This document shows, in pieces, positions 25,257 to 35,916 of a DNA stretch of 64,000 nucleotides. The stretch is from the NCBI GenBank assembly GCA_021018815.1, contig JAITYX010000083.1, positions 682,001-746,000 of the forward strand. Direction: 5' to 3'. The position numbers were made by a program, and so were the translations under genes. The notes under the pieces are model-generated. The model did no database searches, was not told the origin of the DNA, and saw only the letters and a list, made by a program, of their open reading frames with translations. The DNA is from Talinum fruticosum. Taxonomy: Eukaryota; Streptophyta; Magnoliopsida; Caryophyllales; Talinaceae. Every line of letters begins with the position of its first letter. The first letter of the stretch is position 1.

Positions 25257-28200
25257 TTAATCAAATGCGTGCGTAAATGATTTTGTAATGTAAAGTTCAC
25301 CTGAGGACGTGCTGTACGTGGGCAAACTGACATACTTCGGACATGAAGTTGTTGAAGTATCGACCACTTCTTTTATACTAGAGGTAGTTACACAATCTCG
25401 GGGCTGCGATAAAATCAAAGTTGGGTTTAGATGTGCATGAAAGAGTTCGGCTTAAACAGTCATTTGATGAGCAAGGTCTGTCAGAGAACATCTTATTCAG
25501 CACGTACCCTAGAGGTATGAGTGTCTTACAGTGATTGGATCCTCTAATTATTGATAACAGATCTCAATTTCAACTAAAAAAAGGTCCTCTTGTTGACCCT
25601 CCCCTCCCATCTCTTAGAGTATGAACCATAGCCAAAAAGAAGAAAAGTGTTCCTTAATAACATGGTATTTAGAAAATCAAACCTTGAAATCCTTGTAAAA
25701 GCACAAACGAAGTTCCTCCACAGCACCATCCGAGCAAACCACCAAAGGTGTCATGTGGAAAGCATTCTCGATAGCAGAAATGATGCCTCCAAGAGGATAT
25801 TTTTCAGAATTAGAAGATATATATCCAGCTTCAGTCAAGACTTTCTGCAATTGTTCACCGAATTCTACAAGTGGTTAAATGATGAACCAGGAAAGAATTT
25901 CACAATCAGGAAGGGAAAATGATTAAGATGATAGAATCAGGAAGGTAAACTGATTACAATGATAGAAGGGATGTTTGACAAGGGGTTTCAAATTTTACAT
26001 TTAAGAATAATTGAGGTGGAAAATTTCAAGGTTAACTTGCAAAATTCATCCCCCAACATACTTACTGTGACATTATATTTGAGGTAGAGGTTGAGAGTTG
26101 TCTGGAAATAATCATACTCATCTTTTATTACTGGATAAGCACAAGTCCCATGCTTTTCTGAGACACATATAACATAGACAAAATAATGTCAGCATCAAAA
26201 GTGCATTCAGGGTAATTGGAACTTTTAGGAGTCACAATTAGTAATTTAGTATATAGGCCTTATACTAGACATAATGAACTATTTCTACTATGTTCTAGAA
26301 TTTGTATGGCACAAGGCTACGGGAGCCTTCCTAGAGCTCCTGCAGTTTATAGTAGAAGATAGCAGGTACTATAAAATAAGCTAAAAATTAGACGCATAGA
26401 AGAAGCAGAAGATTTACCCCACTGCCATGGTTACCATGCAGCCAGCCACCACAGGAACATAGAAAAGAAGCATCATTAGCAAGCATATTAGCAGAAGAAG
26501 AAACATTAGCAAGGCCATACTTCATGGAAGGTAACAAGTACAACCTCGTGTGCCCAAAATGATCCTTTAACTCCATGGCATGTTGATGGTGAGCTACAGC
26601 TGAACGATGGCCAATAATTTTCCAAACCATTCTGTAGTGTTGATATCTAGACGCCAAAATGTTGTGGGGAAAAAGTCAACATTTGTCAAAAGATGATCTC
26701 TCAAGCAATTCACAAAGGGAGAAACCACTTATGAAAATGACCTGATTCATCAGGCAAGGAGCTACTCTGATATGTGAACTTATCCATCTTAGTACCTCTA
26801 ATTTTTTACAGAAAATAATTCTCAAATAATGAAGTGCCATGATAAGCATTTAACAACTAACTTGCAATGACAAAGACATAGTTTTGGACTATATATTGTT
26901 TCAACTCCAAGTCATCATGGATAGTTGGAAACATAGGAAAGCTCTAACTGCCAGATAAACCATATTCTCAACAATAGTCAAACAATAGTAACAATGGCTA
27001 ACAACTCTGCCATTGTATTCAGCAATACAAACCTCTTTCATGTCAAATTCTGTATTGGTGCAACAAGAAGGCCAGCTTCCGTCATTGTAGTTAGGCCAAA
27101 GACCATCTGTCACACAAGAAGAATACTTAGAAAAGAGCTGCACTGCAATGAATAAGACAGCTTTGAACAGCAGGAACTGGAGTTTGCATCGATTATTCAT
27201 TTCAAAGGAATTTGAACATACTGTCCACATAAAACAAAAACAAAAAAAAATTGAAAAGTCGAAATAGTTTTGCTAGTATGATACTTACGGATTGTGAACT
27301 CCATAGGAGCATTTGAACTGGAAAAGGGAAACAGAGAGAGAGAGAGTTCATGAGTTTATGCCTATAAAATTACAATGTCTAACTTCACAGCTAAGCGCAA
27401 CAATTAACACCCACTTCATGTTGAAACAATATGCCTAATTAAGCTTTTATATAAAGCTACACATTAAAATTCCCTTTTCAATACCAGTGCACCACCCTCC
27501 ATTTGAATCAAAGTTGAAATCGTTTCTTTTGATCGACATCAGTGAAAAGTGAGACACTTATTTTAAGCAGAAGCAATAATGCATACAGCTATTAAAGCAA
27601 TCCAAAGAAGGGTTTTGGGTTCTTCAAAAATTTCAAAATTCAGAATTTTCTTCAAGTATTCACCTTTCCTTAATCTATACCCTAAGCAGCCCAATCCCTG
27701 TTGTCTATTCTAATATATCCTCTCAAAACAAGATTATTTCCCACAAATTCCAGTCTTAATTAAACCAACATCAACATCAGCCCTTACATCCATAATCACA
27801 AGGTCTAATACTCTAATATGCATAATCCAAAATCAATTCAATGCACTGAAAACCTATAATCATCCACGACTGCCTATCTTTAGTTCCCCAAATTTTGACG
27901 ATTGCACATCGTCGTGAACAATTAACCCATTTAAATTTCTATCAAAATACCTGCATCAAATCCCAAATACCCATACATGAAATCAAAGCAGAAACATTAA
28001 GTAAAATCCGATCTCAATTTGAGCAATGCAAAGCTAGCTAGCTCTATTGAAGCTCAAAACAAAAGGGTTTCTTTTTTTTTTTTTTTTCTGTGGTGGGTTT
28101 CCAATCCCAATCAGCAACTAAGAACATGAACACCAAAAACATCGTTAAATCATGAGCTCAATGTGTTTCTGGAAACTGAAAGTAGTAAGTTTATTTACCC

Positions 28201-28395
28201 GCGGCAACAAGCGTTGCTCTTGCAACACTGTTTGGTTTCCTGGCAGTTGGTGCCTGGCCATTGCAGAGATAAAACGAAGTAATCGAACTCTCTAAACTTG
28301 CTAATCGCTGCGTCGCCATTGAAGCTTAGATGAGAAGCGACAAAGAAGGCGATGATGGGATGAGAGAGAATGGCAATGGTGCGAAGAAGAGTCAT
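25257..28395 (-). CDS. RNS2: RNase T2 family, S-like ribonuclease RNS2
   Basis: A secretory-pathway endoribonuclease; RNS2 acts in vacuole/ER rRNA turnover. Exons (minus): 28199-28395, 27289-27317, 27033-27106, 26545-26646, 26418-26421, 26066-26157, 25683-25844, 25257-25403; 268 aa, close to Arabidopsis RNS2. An N-terminal hydrophobic signal is followed by [15 protein letters not shown] and [11 protein letters not shown], active-site block [17 protein letters not shown] (built across exons 2 and 3), ENYWPSFSC, and active-site block II FWAHEWEKHGTC, which needs the 4-nt exon 26418-26421 for Trp and the first base of Glu. Then [27 protein letters not shown] and SCPKYVSLP. All exon phases agree with no frame break, so the gene looks functional. 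The promoter region faces that of MED19 about 1.1 kb away. Confidence 0.94.
26418..26421 (-). other. RNS2: 4-nt microexon of RNS2 (TGGG)
   Basis: Read on the minus strand the context is CAG|TGGG|GTAAAT. The exon before it ends in phase 0 after FWAHE; the exon after it starts AAAAGCATGGG and is only in frame for KHGTC if one base precedes it. Inserting TGGG gives exactly Trp-Glu and restores the family motif HEWEKHGTC. Skipping it shifts the frame and reaches a stop before the catalytic His. Confidence 0.85.
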
Positions 28396-29530
28396 TGATT
28401 CTTGAAGAAGAGAGTGATGGTGGTTCCTCCAACTCTCCTCAACAATGGCGTTGTGTAGGTGTAGGACTGCTGCGAACTATTCCTGACTAGCTGTTTATTT
28501 ATTTTGAATTATTCTTTCTTTTGTTTCTTTTCTTTTCTATTTTTTTTTTTTTGGTTCCCTTTGTATTTCAGGAAGTGTAGCTTTTTGAGAAGGTTTGAGA
28601 CATCGGAAATGAAGCTCTTGGAAACTACTGGAACCCTCTTCTTTTATACTACAACATCAACTTTTTAGAATAAAAGTTAATCACATTTTTAAAAGTGTCA
28701 ACAAAGCATCACATATATTATTCGGATCGGATAAATAATTACTAATGTCTTCTTCTAACTCTACCCATGACACAAATATGAATCAATATTAATAAAATAT
28801 TATATTATTTTTTGAAAAAATACAGTATAATGTGTATAATAGATACATATGGATTAAAAAGTTATTTCTATGATTATTGGTCGGTTTATAATTTATTTTA
28901 TATATTGGCAACGGTCATGGTGGTATGGATATATCGTATCCATACAATTGTCGATATGTTGTATTGCTTATTTGCACCATATGTGTGTTAAAAATACATT
29001 TGAGGTTGGCCAAGCGTTAGTACTTGATACGTGGTGTACATGGATATAGGTTGTAGAAAGTGTCCTTATTTTTTAGAATAAGATAATCCAGTTTTGTGTG
29101 TTATAACCTTTTTATTTCGATGTTTAGAACATGTATCGATTGTACGACTAAAATCACATTGTAAATAGTAACGAGAAGTAAGGAGGATAATAAATAATAA
29201 ATATTTATAAATATTTATTTAAAGAAGTAATAAGTGATCAGTTAATACTTTTTAATTCTATATGCTTAATACGAACTCGAGTACTCCTTCTTACTACATA
29301 TATTTTATTACTACATATATTTATGGTTGCTTATCATCTTAATCACTCTATACTCCTCGTCACTACAAGAGAATAAATAAAAAATAATCAAACCAAGATG
29401 CTACATATCATTAAGCTAATTGCCCTAGAAAAGCAAGATTGGTGGTCTTAATTACTTTTATTAGAACATAGAAAGACGATGATACCCCCATCACCCATCT
29501 TCTTTTGACGAAATTTGACGGTTAAAAACA
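28396..29530. promoter_or_regulatory. Shared upstream region of RNS2 (-) and MED19 (+)
   Basis: Head-to-head spacer of about 1.1 kb, AT-rich from 28640 to 29480, with no coding signal. It must hold both promoters. No clear TATA could be assigned to either gene. Confidence 0.45.
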
Positions 29531-29547
29531 CTCATGGTTCCCAGAGG

Positions 29548-29588
<41 letters not shown>

Positions 29589-29852
29589 CCAAATCTGGTT
29601 GAATAGTCGGAGGTCCAAACACAGAATTATTTTTAATTCTCAGGGATCTGGAAACCCTTCTCCCTCCTCCCCTTTCTTTCCTTTAGGTGGACTACCAATT
29701 CCAATACCAAGGGTTTCTTCAACACCGCGAAGTGAGAGAGAGAGAGCTTCTTCTTGGCTTCCCTACGGCAACGAATCGGAGCTGCAAGATTAAGGAGAGA
29801 GATTCAGCTGCGACATTTGCGGGGAAGCGAGCGTTTTCTGCAGCAAATTCAG
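29530..29852 (+). other. MED19: Probable non-coding first exon of MED19
   Basis: GC-richer, GA/CT-rich sequence with a (GA)n run at about 29549-29583 and a donor CAG|GTACAT after 29852. The open frames in it are not conserved-looking. Joining it to the acceptor TTCAG before 32923 gives a leader intron of about 3.07 kb, a layout common in plant housekeeping genes. The start of transcription is a guess. Confidence 0.5.
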
Positions 29853-32800
29853 GTACATCCTCTCTTTCTCTCTCTTCGTCTCAGCACTCTCAATTTCTCA
29901 CGCTTCCGAAAGGTGGAATACACTCTCGCTGTGCATTGCTATCCTCCTGGAGATCACCTGCTGTCCGGAATATTTCGGGTTTCGGATTCTTGGAGGCTTG
30001 CGAAATTTTTGACCTGGTCAGCTCAATTTTTTAGGGTTTACTCGGGATGAAATTACGAATCGGTGAATTAGTTTCGTGAAGTTGTTTTTATGGTTCTTGA
30101 TTGATTTGCTTTATGACAAGGCATGTTGGCTTGCTATTTGGGTGATTATAGTATCACGGTAGGAAAATTGAGTTTTAGGGTTTTGCAATTGAATCAAAAG
30201 TTCCTAATCCTTTCTTTAGTGGCTAAAAGTTGGCGATGACGCTTCAAGCACCTTTCACTCCTTTTGTTCTTTTTTTTATAAAAAAAATTTGGGGTTTGCC
30301 TTACTAACGCTGGGCAATACCCCCACTTTGAAAGTTTGAATGCATATGAGGAATTACGCTATATAATCCTTAAGAAGCGATAGAATCTGCCAAAAATTAT
30401 ACTCTACAAGTTCTTTTCTTAGTTCAGTTGTTGAGCCTACTTTCAGGTTTCAAAAATAAGATGGGTATCTTAAGCGAAGGCTCCTAATCCCTCCTACGCT
30501 GCCCAAGGCAGCTCGAACAAGGATGGTGGCTTAAAGTGACTAGTTTGACTTATTTTGCACTATGTCTGCTTTTTTTTTTTTTTGGGGATTTGGCAATTTA
30601 AATGGCTGCATTGGGTGAAATTGCTATTGAAATAATGGATCATTAGTGCAGGCAATGTTACTTTGGCCCTTCATTTTACTCCAAGTACACATGTTGGATG
30701 CTTGACTCTTGGACAGGGGTATGGACACTCAACCTTCTTATTAGACCAAAAGTACCCGAAGTTCTTTCAAAAAATGCCTGAGTCTGTCTGACACGACACC
30801 CATGTTGGACACTTAGACACTTCATCGTGGATATGCCTGAGTCTGAGTAACATATATAGCAGGAGGAGTTTACAGTTCACACGTGGCCAATCAGCATTAC
30901 ACTGCTTTTTAGGGCCATTTTCAGTCAATATGATTGACAATTCCTTTCTCTCTCCCCCTCCTCTCTCCCCCAACCTACCTACCCATTTATCTGTCTGTCT
31001 TGCTAGTTCGCTCGCTGTGAAAATGTGTGAGTGTCGGGTTAAGAATTGTGGGTGTCCACTTGTAAATTGGCTCTTTAGCCTCCTTTGGAACTTTTACTTG
31101 AGCATAGATGGTGTTGAAGTTGGTTCGAGACACTGTCAGTGCAATCACCACAATCATCTAGTATGAATCCTATAATGGGTGACCAGGATGTAAGTTACAC
31201 TACCTTTAGCCACCAAAGACACTATTATTAATAGGATGTGATTCAATTACTCAAATACTCATTGTATAAGTTGAACATCAAAAGTCAAATATGGTTGTCA
31301 TTTACAAAAATAGGCTTGAATTTGGATGTCATGTGTCAGACTCTCTTGACTCTTATCTGTTCAGTGTTTTTCAAATTTTAAAATGTTTGCATGTTTTCTT
31401 GTAGCTACCTTATAGGTGGTCTTGGCCAATTGAAGAACTGAGCTAGCCTGCTGGGAAATCATTTCTGTCAGAGACGTGTTGTGCTTGCTACTTAAAGGTG
31501 ATCATTACTAGATACAGTGAAATTTAAGCAGATTGTTTCTAATGCACGCTAACTTAGTTAGAAGTGAGAATCTTAAGGCTTATGTAGGTGATGTCTACAT
31601 GAAAAATTTCGCTGTATTTAGCGTTGTTATTTTCAAAATTAAAATGCTAATTAATTTTCTCCGCAGCATATCAAATATAGTAATTGTGGTGATAAAAAAA
31701 ATATATGTATAGTAGATTGTGCCAATACATTGGGTGTGTTCACAGATTGGCAGTGTGCTCTATGCCTTTAATGTATAATCTTTAGGGTGGTAATCTTTCT
31801 TGCTGAACATCATCCCCACTCCAAATGATTTTGTTGAAGGAGTTCTATAGATAGGAATTCGTTTGCCTTGGCTTCAGATCGGAGTAGCTTTGGAATACGA
31901 GTTCCTGCAATCCTTCAGAATCTGAATCTTGATTCTCTTATAGTAAATTTGAAATAAATATACTCCTATATTTTCAGTAAATATTGTCAAATGTCATAAG
32001 TTGGGGCTACCTATCAGTCTCTCTCTTATCTTGATGTGCAGAAGTGATAAATAGAGTTATAGAACCTCTATCTAAATATTTGTTAATTTTTCCCATCATT
32101 AATTAATCTATGTCCTCAATTGGTCTTTTAAGTGAATTACTTTGATGAAATAGTGCTACAAATTATGTGTTTATGTTCAGAAAATGATTTTACATTTTAT
32201 ATATCATAAGTAATGAACTTTATGATTTTTATCAAAAACTAATGTGAATTTTAGTCTCTAGTATAATTAAATTGAGTAACTGATCATCTTGTCTATTGTT
32301 TATTTTTTATATTGAATTAAATAATAATTTTAGCAATACAACAACAACAACTCCTCCCATAGTGGGTCCCGCCTCTGCAGGGTCAGGGGGAACCAAAAGT
32401 AGGTAGTCTTACTCATGCGAGCATTTCTGTCCGCAGGGAGAATTTTAGAAATGATTTTTCTAATTATGTGTTGAAACATTTTTTCTCCTTTTGCCTCATA
32501 AGAGGGGGAGGGGGAAGATTGCAAATTAACCTCTCAGATTTTTGAATAAAAGCGTGAAGGTGAAATAAACTTATATTGTAGTGTACTTGATTATGTGAAT
32601 AATATTAAAGGTTTTATGGGAGACTGGTGGACTGCATTTGCATCAAAGTATTCTGTTATATTGTAGTACATCAACCCAAGTCATCTGACCTTCAAAGCAT
32701 GACCATTCAGAATGTTCAGAGATGCCTCGGATATAATAAATCCTTATATTTAACTATGATGTGCAATGGTTAAGGTTATGTACATTTGGATCTCATAGAC

Positions 32801-32922
32801 CCTGTTTATGGGATCTACACTTTGTTGTAGTTGTTGTTCTCAAGATATATGTTACATCTGTTTTTAAAACAGTGTGAACTAAATTTCTCCATAATGCTTA
32901 TGGTGATGTATATGTACTTCAG
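29853..32922 (+). other. Leader intron of MED19, with SINE-like relics
   Basis: No conserved coding sequence is seen over 3 kb. It includes two facing relics of an Au-like SINE at 32335-32448 (+) and 32790-32842 (-), listed separately. Confidence 0.45.
32335..32448 (+). repeat. Au-like SINE relic
   Basis: Begins with CAACAACAAC, then CCCATAGTGGGTCCCGCCTCTGCAGGG cut short by a G-rich stretch and GTAGTCTTACTC. The order matches the conserved part of plant Au-type SINEs (tandem CAA, GTGGGTCC, then a TACGCAGxCTTACC-like segment). Related copies: 21180-21290, 32790-32842 (opposite strand) and 56835-56940. Family name is from memory of the motif order, not a search. Confidence 0.4.
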
Positions 32923-32958
32923 GTGGGGATTGTCCACCTCTTCATGATATGTTGATTG

Positions 32959-35916
32959 ATGGATTCAGAAGGCAAGAAATTTGGAAGAGGTAACTTTTGA
33001 CTGGCGTCAGATTATGTACCATTTGGAGTTCATTGCTTCTGTTTATGTTTAACTGAGTGATGTATTGTTGTAGCATCCACATTTGCTGTGAAATCAAACT
33101 TAAATTGCATGAAGAGTGTGTGTGTTTAGGTCCTGATTCTTGTGATATGTAGTTGTAGAAGTATCGGCATTTCATCTTACTGATTATATATCCTTGTTGG
33201 GGATTTCTTGTGTTTTAAGTAATATGAGTCAAGCATCATACAGGGCGCCTTTAATGCAAGCTTGTCCAAATTGAGATGTAAGCCATCCCAAATTTATTTC
33301 AGGTTCTAGTGAATTCTCTCAACCCATCCCAAATTTGTGAGGATGTTGTATGTTTTCAGATACTAATTGCTACATGTCTATGTCCGCTATTGAAAACAAA
33401 CTTTCATGTGAAAAGCCATTATCACTGTTCATAATTTCAATAGAGTATCTTTTGTAGTCTGACACATACTTGATAAAAAATGAAAGTGGATATCAAAGAA
33501 CACAAAAATATAGAATACTGGATAGCTGTTCTTGGAAGCAATAGTGGGCGGGTATAAGCCACCAAGAATGCTAAACATGCTTCTGTTGAAGATATGGTCA
33601 AGTAATTGGATGGTAAGAGGTATCTTTGCCTGATTCTAGATCAAAATTTAATGGGTTTTTAAATTTAGGATCAAATCCTAAATGGATTGTTCTTTGTTGT
33701 TGATGCAAATTGTGGTACTGGCTGCTGACTGAGAGTTGTCAAGGTGTCTTAGCTTATATTGAACAGTTCTTTATGATGTTCTAACGACTTCTTTCTGCAC
33801 TTATGGACCATGGTGCATAATATTTGCTTATTTTTCCTTCCTTTCTTAGGTATTTATGTCTTTTGTTTGCTGTTTGCTGTTCAGGTCCCAGGGAGCTTAC
33901 TGGTGCTGTTGATTTGATAACTCATTACAAGTTATTGCCACATCACGAATTTTTCTGCAAGAAGTCTCTTCCTGTGCCTGTAGTAGATACGCACTATCTT
34001 CACAATGTGGTTGGAGACGCAGAAATTAGGAAAGGAGAAGGAATGCAGTTGGATCAGTTGATACAAAATCCTTCCTATTCACAGGATGGAAATACACGCA
34101 TACAACCTTTTGACCTAGATGCCCTTAGAGAAGCGTTTCATCTGAAAGAAACAACTCCAGTTGAGCTGCCTTCTGTGAGTAGTTGCATTCTTTGCCCCCG
34201 GCCCACTTTCTGTGTGTGTGTGTGAGAGAGAGAGAGAGAGTGCTCCTTATATATAACACTGGATATATAAAAAGTTCCGGTCTGGGAAAATACAGGTTTA
34301 CTTTGACTTTAGCTTTCTCCCCATCTAAAATCTGTTCAGACTAGTTTCTTTTTTCCTCCCTTTTCCCTCCTTTTGGTGTTTTTTAAATCTCTGGTTGTTG
34401 ATTGATGTGGAAATAGCTGAGGTCGTCTTTAGTTGTCTGTAAGGTTGCTTTGAGCTAAACATGGTTACATGATTTCAGAATTTAGGTGTTTTGTCTGAGG
34501 TTATTTAATTTGACAACAGCCCCCCTCTTCTCGTAAAAAACAAAAAAAAAGGGAAAAATTTGAAAGGCCTATTACCTTATGGGGATAAAATGGCGGGTTT
34601 GAATAGAAAAATAAGGTTCTATGAGTCCAGTTTTTGGGGCAGCGTTGTCTTCAACCTTCAGCAACAGCAAGTAGATGTGCTTAATTTTCTAGTATCTCAG
34701 TTTCTCTTCAAGTATTTAGTGGAAAAGTCAGATTCTTTCTTTGTTTAATGTGTCAAATCTCATGTGCCCTTTAGGCAGATAAGGGATTCCCACAATTGCT
34801 GGGAAATCAAAAGGTGAGCCCAAAGATAAGGATAAGAAGCACAAAAAGCACAAGGACAGAGATAAAGAGAAGGATAAAGAACATAAGAAGCACAAGCATA
34901 AGCACAAAGATCGAAGTAAAGACAAAGAGAAGGAGAAGAAGAAGGATAAAAGTGGGCATCAAGATTCTGGCGGTGAACATTCAAAAAAACACCATGATAA
35001 GGTTTGTGCAAACTTCTAGAAACTGATGTGAAATTTGAAGCATTTCAATTGATAAATGTCTTTAGTTGTATTTGATGTTCGACAATGTTCTCTTGGTTGG
35101 ATTTTAAATTGAAGTTGTTTTGGGTCCTAACTCTATAATGTTGTAAATTAACTAAGTCATTTCTTTGCTTTTAGTTGCATATTTGTTTCAGTTCAGGGTT
35201 TTTCTTGTGCTTAAGTGGCAATGACTTCTGAATATACTCTTCAGTCTTCCCCTTCCCCAAACAAAAAAAAAAAAAACAAAACAAAGGGGAAAATAAGAAA
35301 AAGATAAAACTGTGGAATTGCTTTGATGGAATTCCTGTTGGTATCTCACTATTGGGGGCATCCTAACTGTTGCATACTGTGGACGTCTAATAATTCTTAT
35401 GCATTTATTTGTTTTAGGAATCACCTGTTATAGGCATCACTTCTATTTGTTGTCTTTGGAAAACGAATGAGAATACGTGTTACCTTATCTTGTTGTCATA
35501 CTTCGTGTGCTGCATTCTATTGACATCCCGTGTTGCACAATTACAGATTGTCGCTTGTGCTCACTATATATCTGTTATCTGATTGTTTTCTCCTGTCTCT
35601 GTCCATCACAGAAGAGGAAGCATGATGATGATGAAGATGTTAATGACCTTCATAGGCACAAAAAGAGTAAGGTAAAGTTCATTTATTCAATGCCTGTTCA
35701 CTCAGACATGGTTCGTGTGTGTTTGTGTGTGTGTGTGTTTTTTTGGCAGTCAGGCATGCATCTGAACCTGCTGTTGTATGCATGAGTATTTAACTGGAAG
35801 ATTTCTGTTGGTGTCCTTTTATGCTTATGTATTAAGTTTATGTTGTTTTGACTGAAATGTCACAGCACAAGAGCTCTAAGATGGATGAGATGAATGTGAT
35901 AAAGGTTGCCGGTTGA
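32959..35916 (+). CDS. MED19: Mediator complex subunit 19 (MED19)
   Basis: A head-module subunit of Mediator, which links transcription factors to RNA polymerase II in the nucleus. Exons: 32959-32989, 33885-34174, 34775-35001, 35612-35671, 35866-35916; 219 aa, as in Arabidopsis MED19a. The conserved core is GPRELTGAVDLITHYKLLPHHEFFC, DTHYLHNVVGD, EIRKGEGMQLDQLIQNPSY and RIQPFDLDALREAFHL. The C-terminal half is a long Lys/His/Asp/Glu-rich nuclear tail and ends NVIKVAG. One frame break: the G run 34783-34785 is one base short; adding it gives KGIPTIAGKS as in the family. Two upstream ATGs (32944 and 32949) lie in the same exon just before the start. Confidence 0.93.
34205..34240. repeat. Compound (GT)n(GA)n microsatellite in MED19 intron
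   Basis: About 10 GT units pass directly into about 8 GA units, 30 bases after a splice donor. Confidence 0.8.

Noticed and set aside
29515..30050. Three overlapping plus-strand frames near the MED19 leader
   Set aside because: GA-repeat and low-complexity translations in several frames at once; a leader exon explains the composition better.
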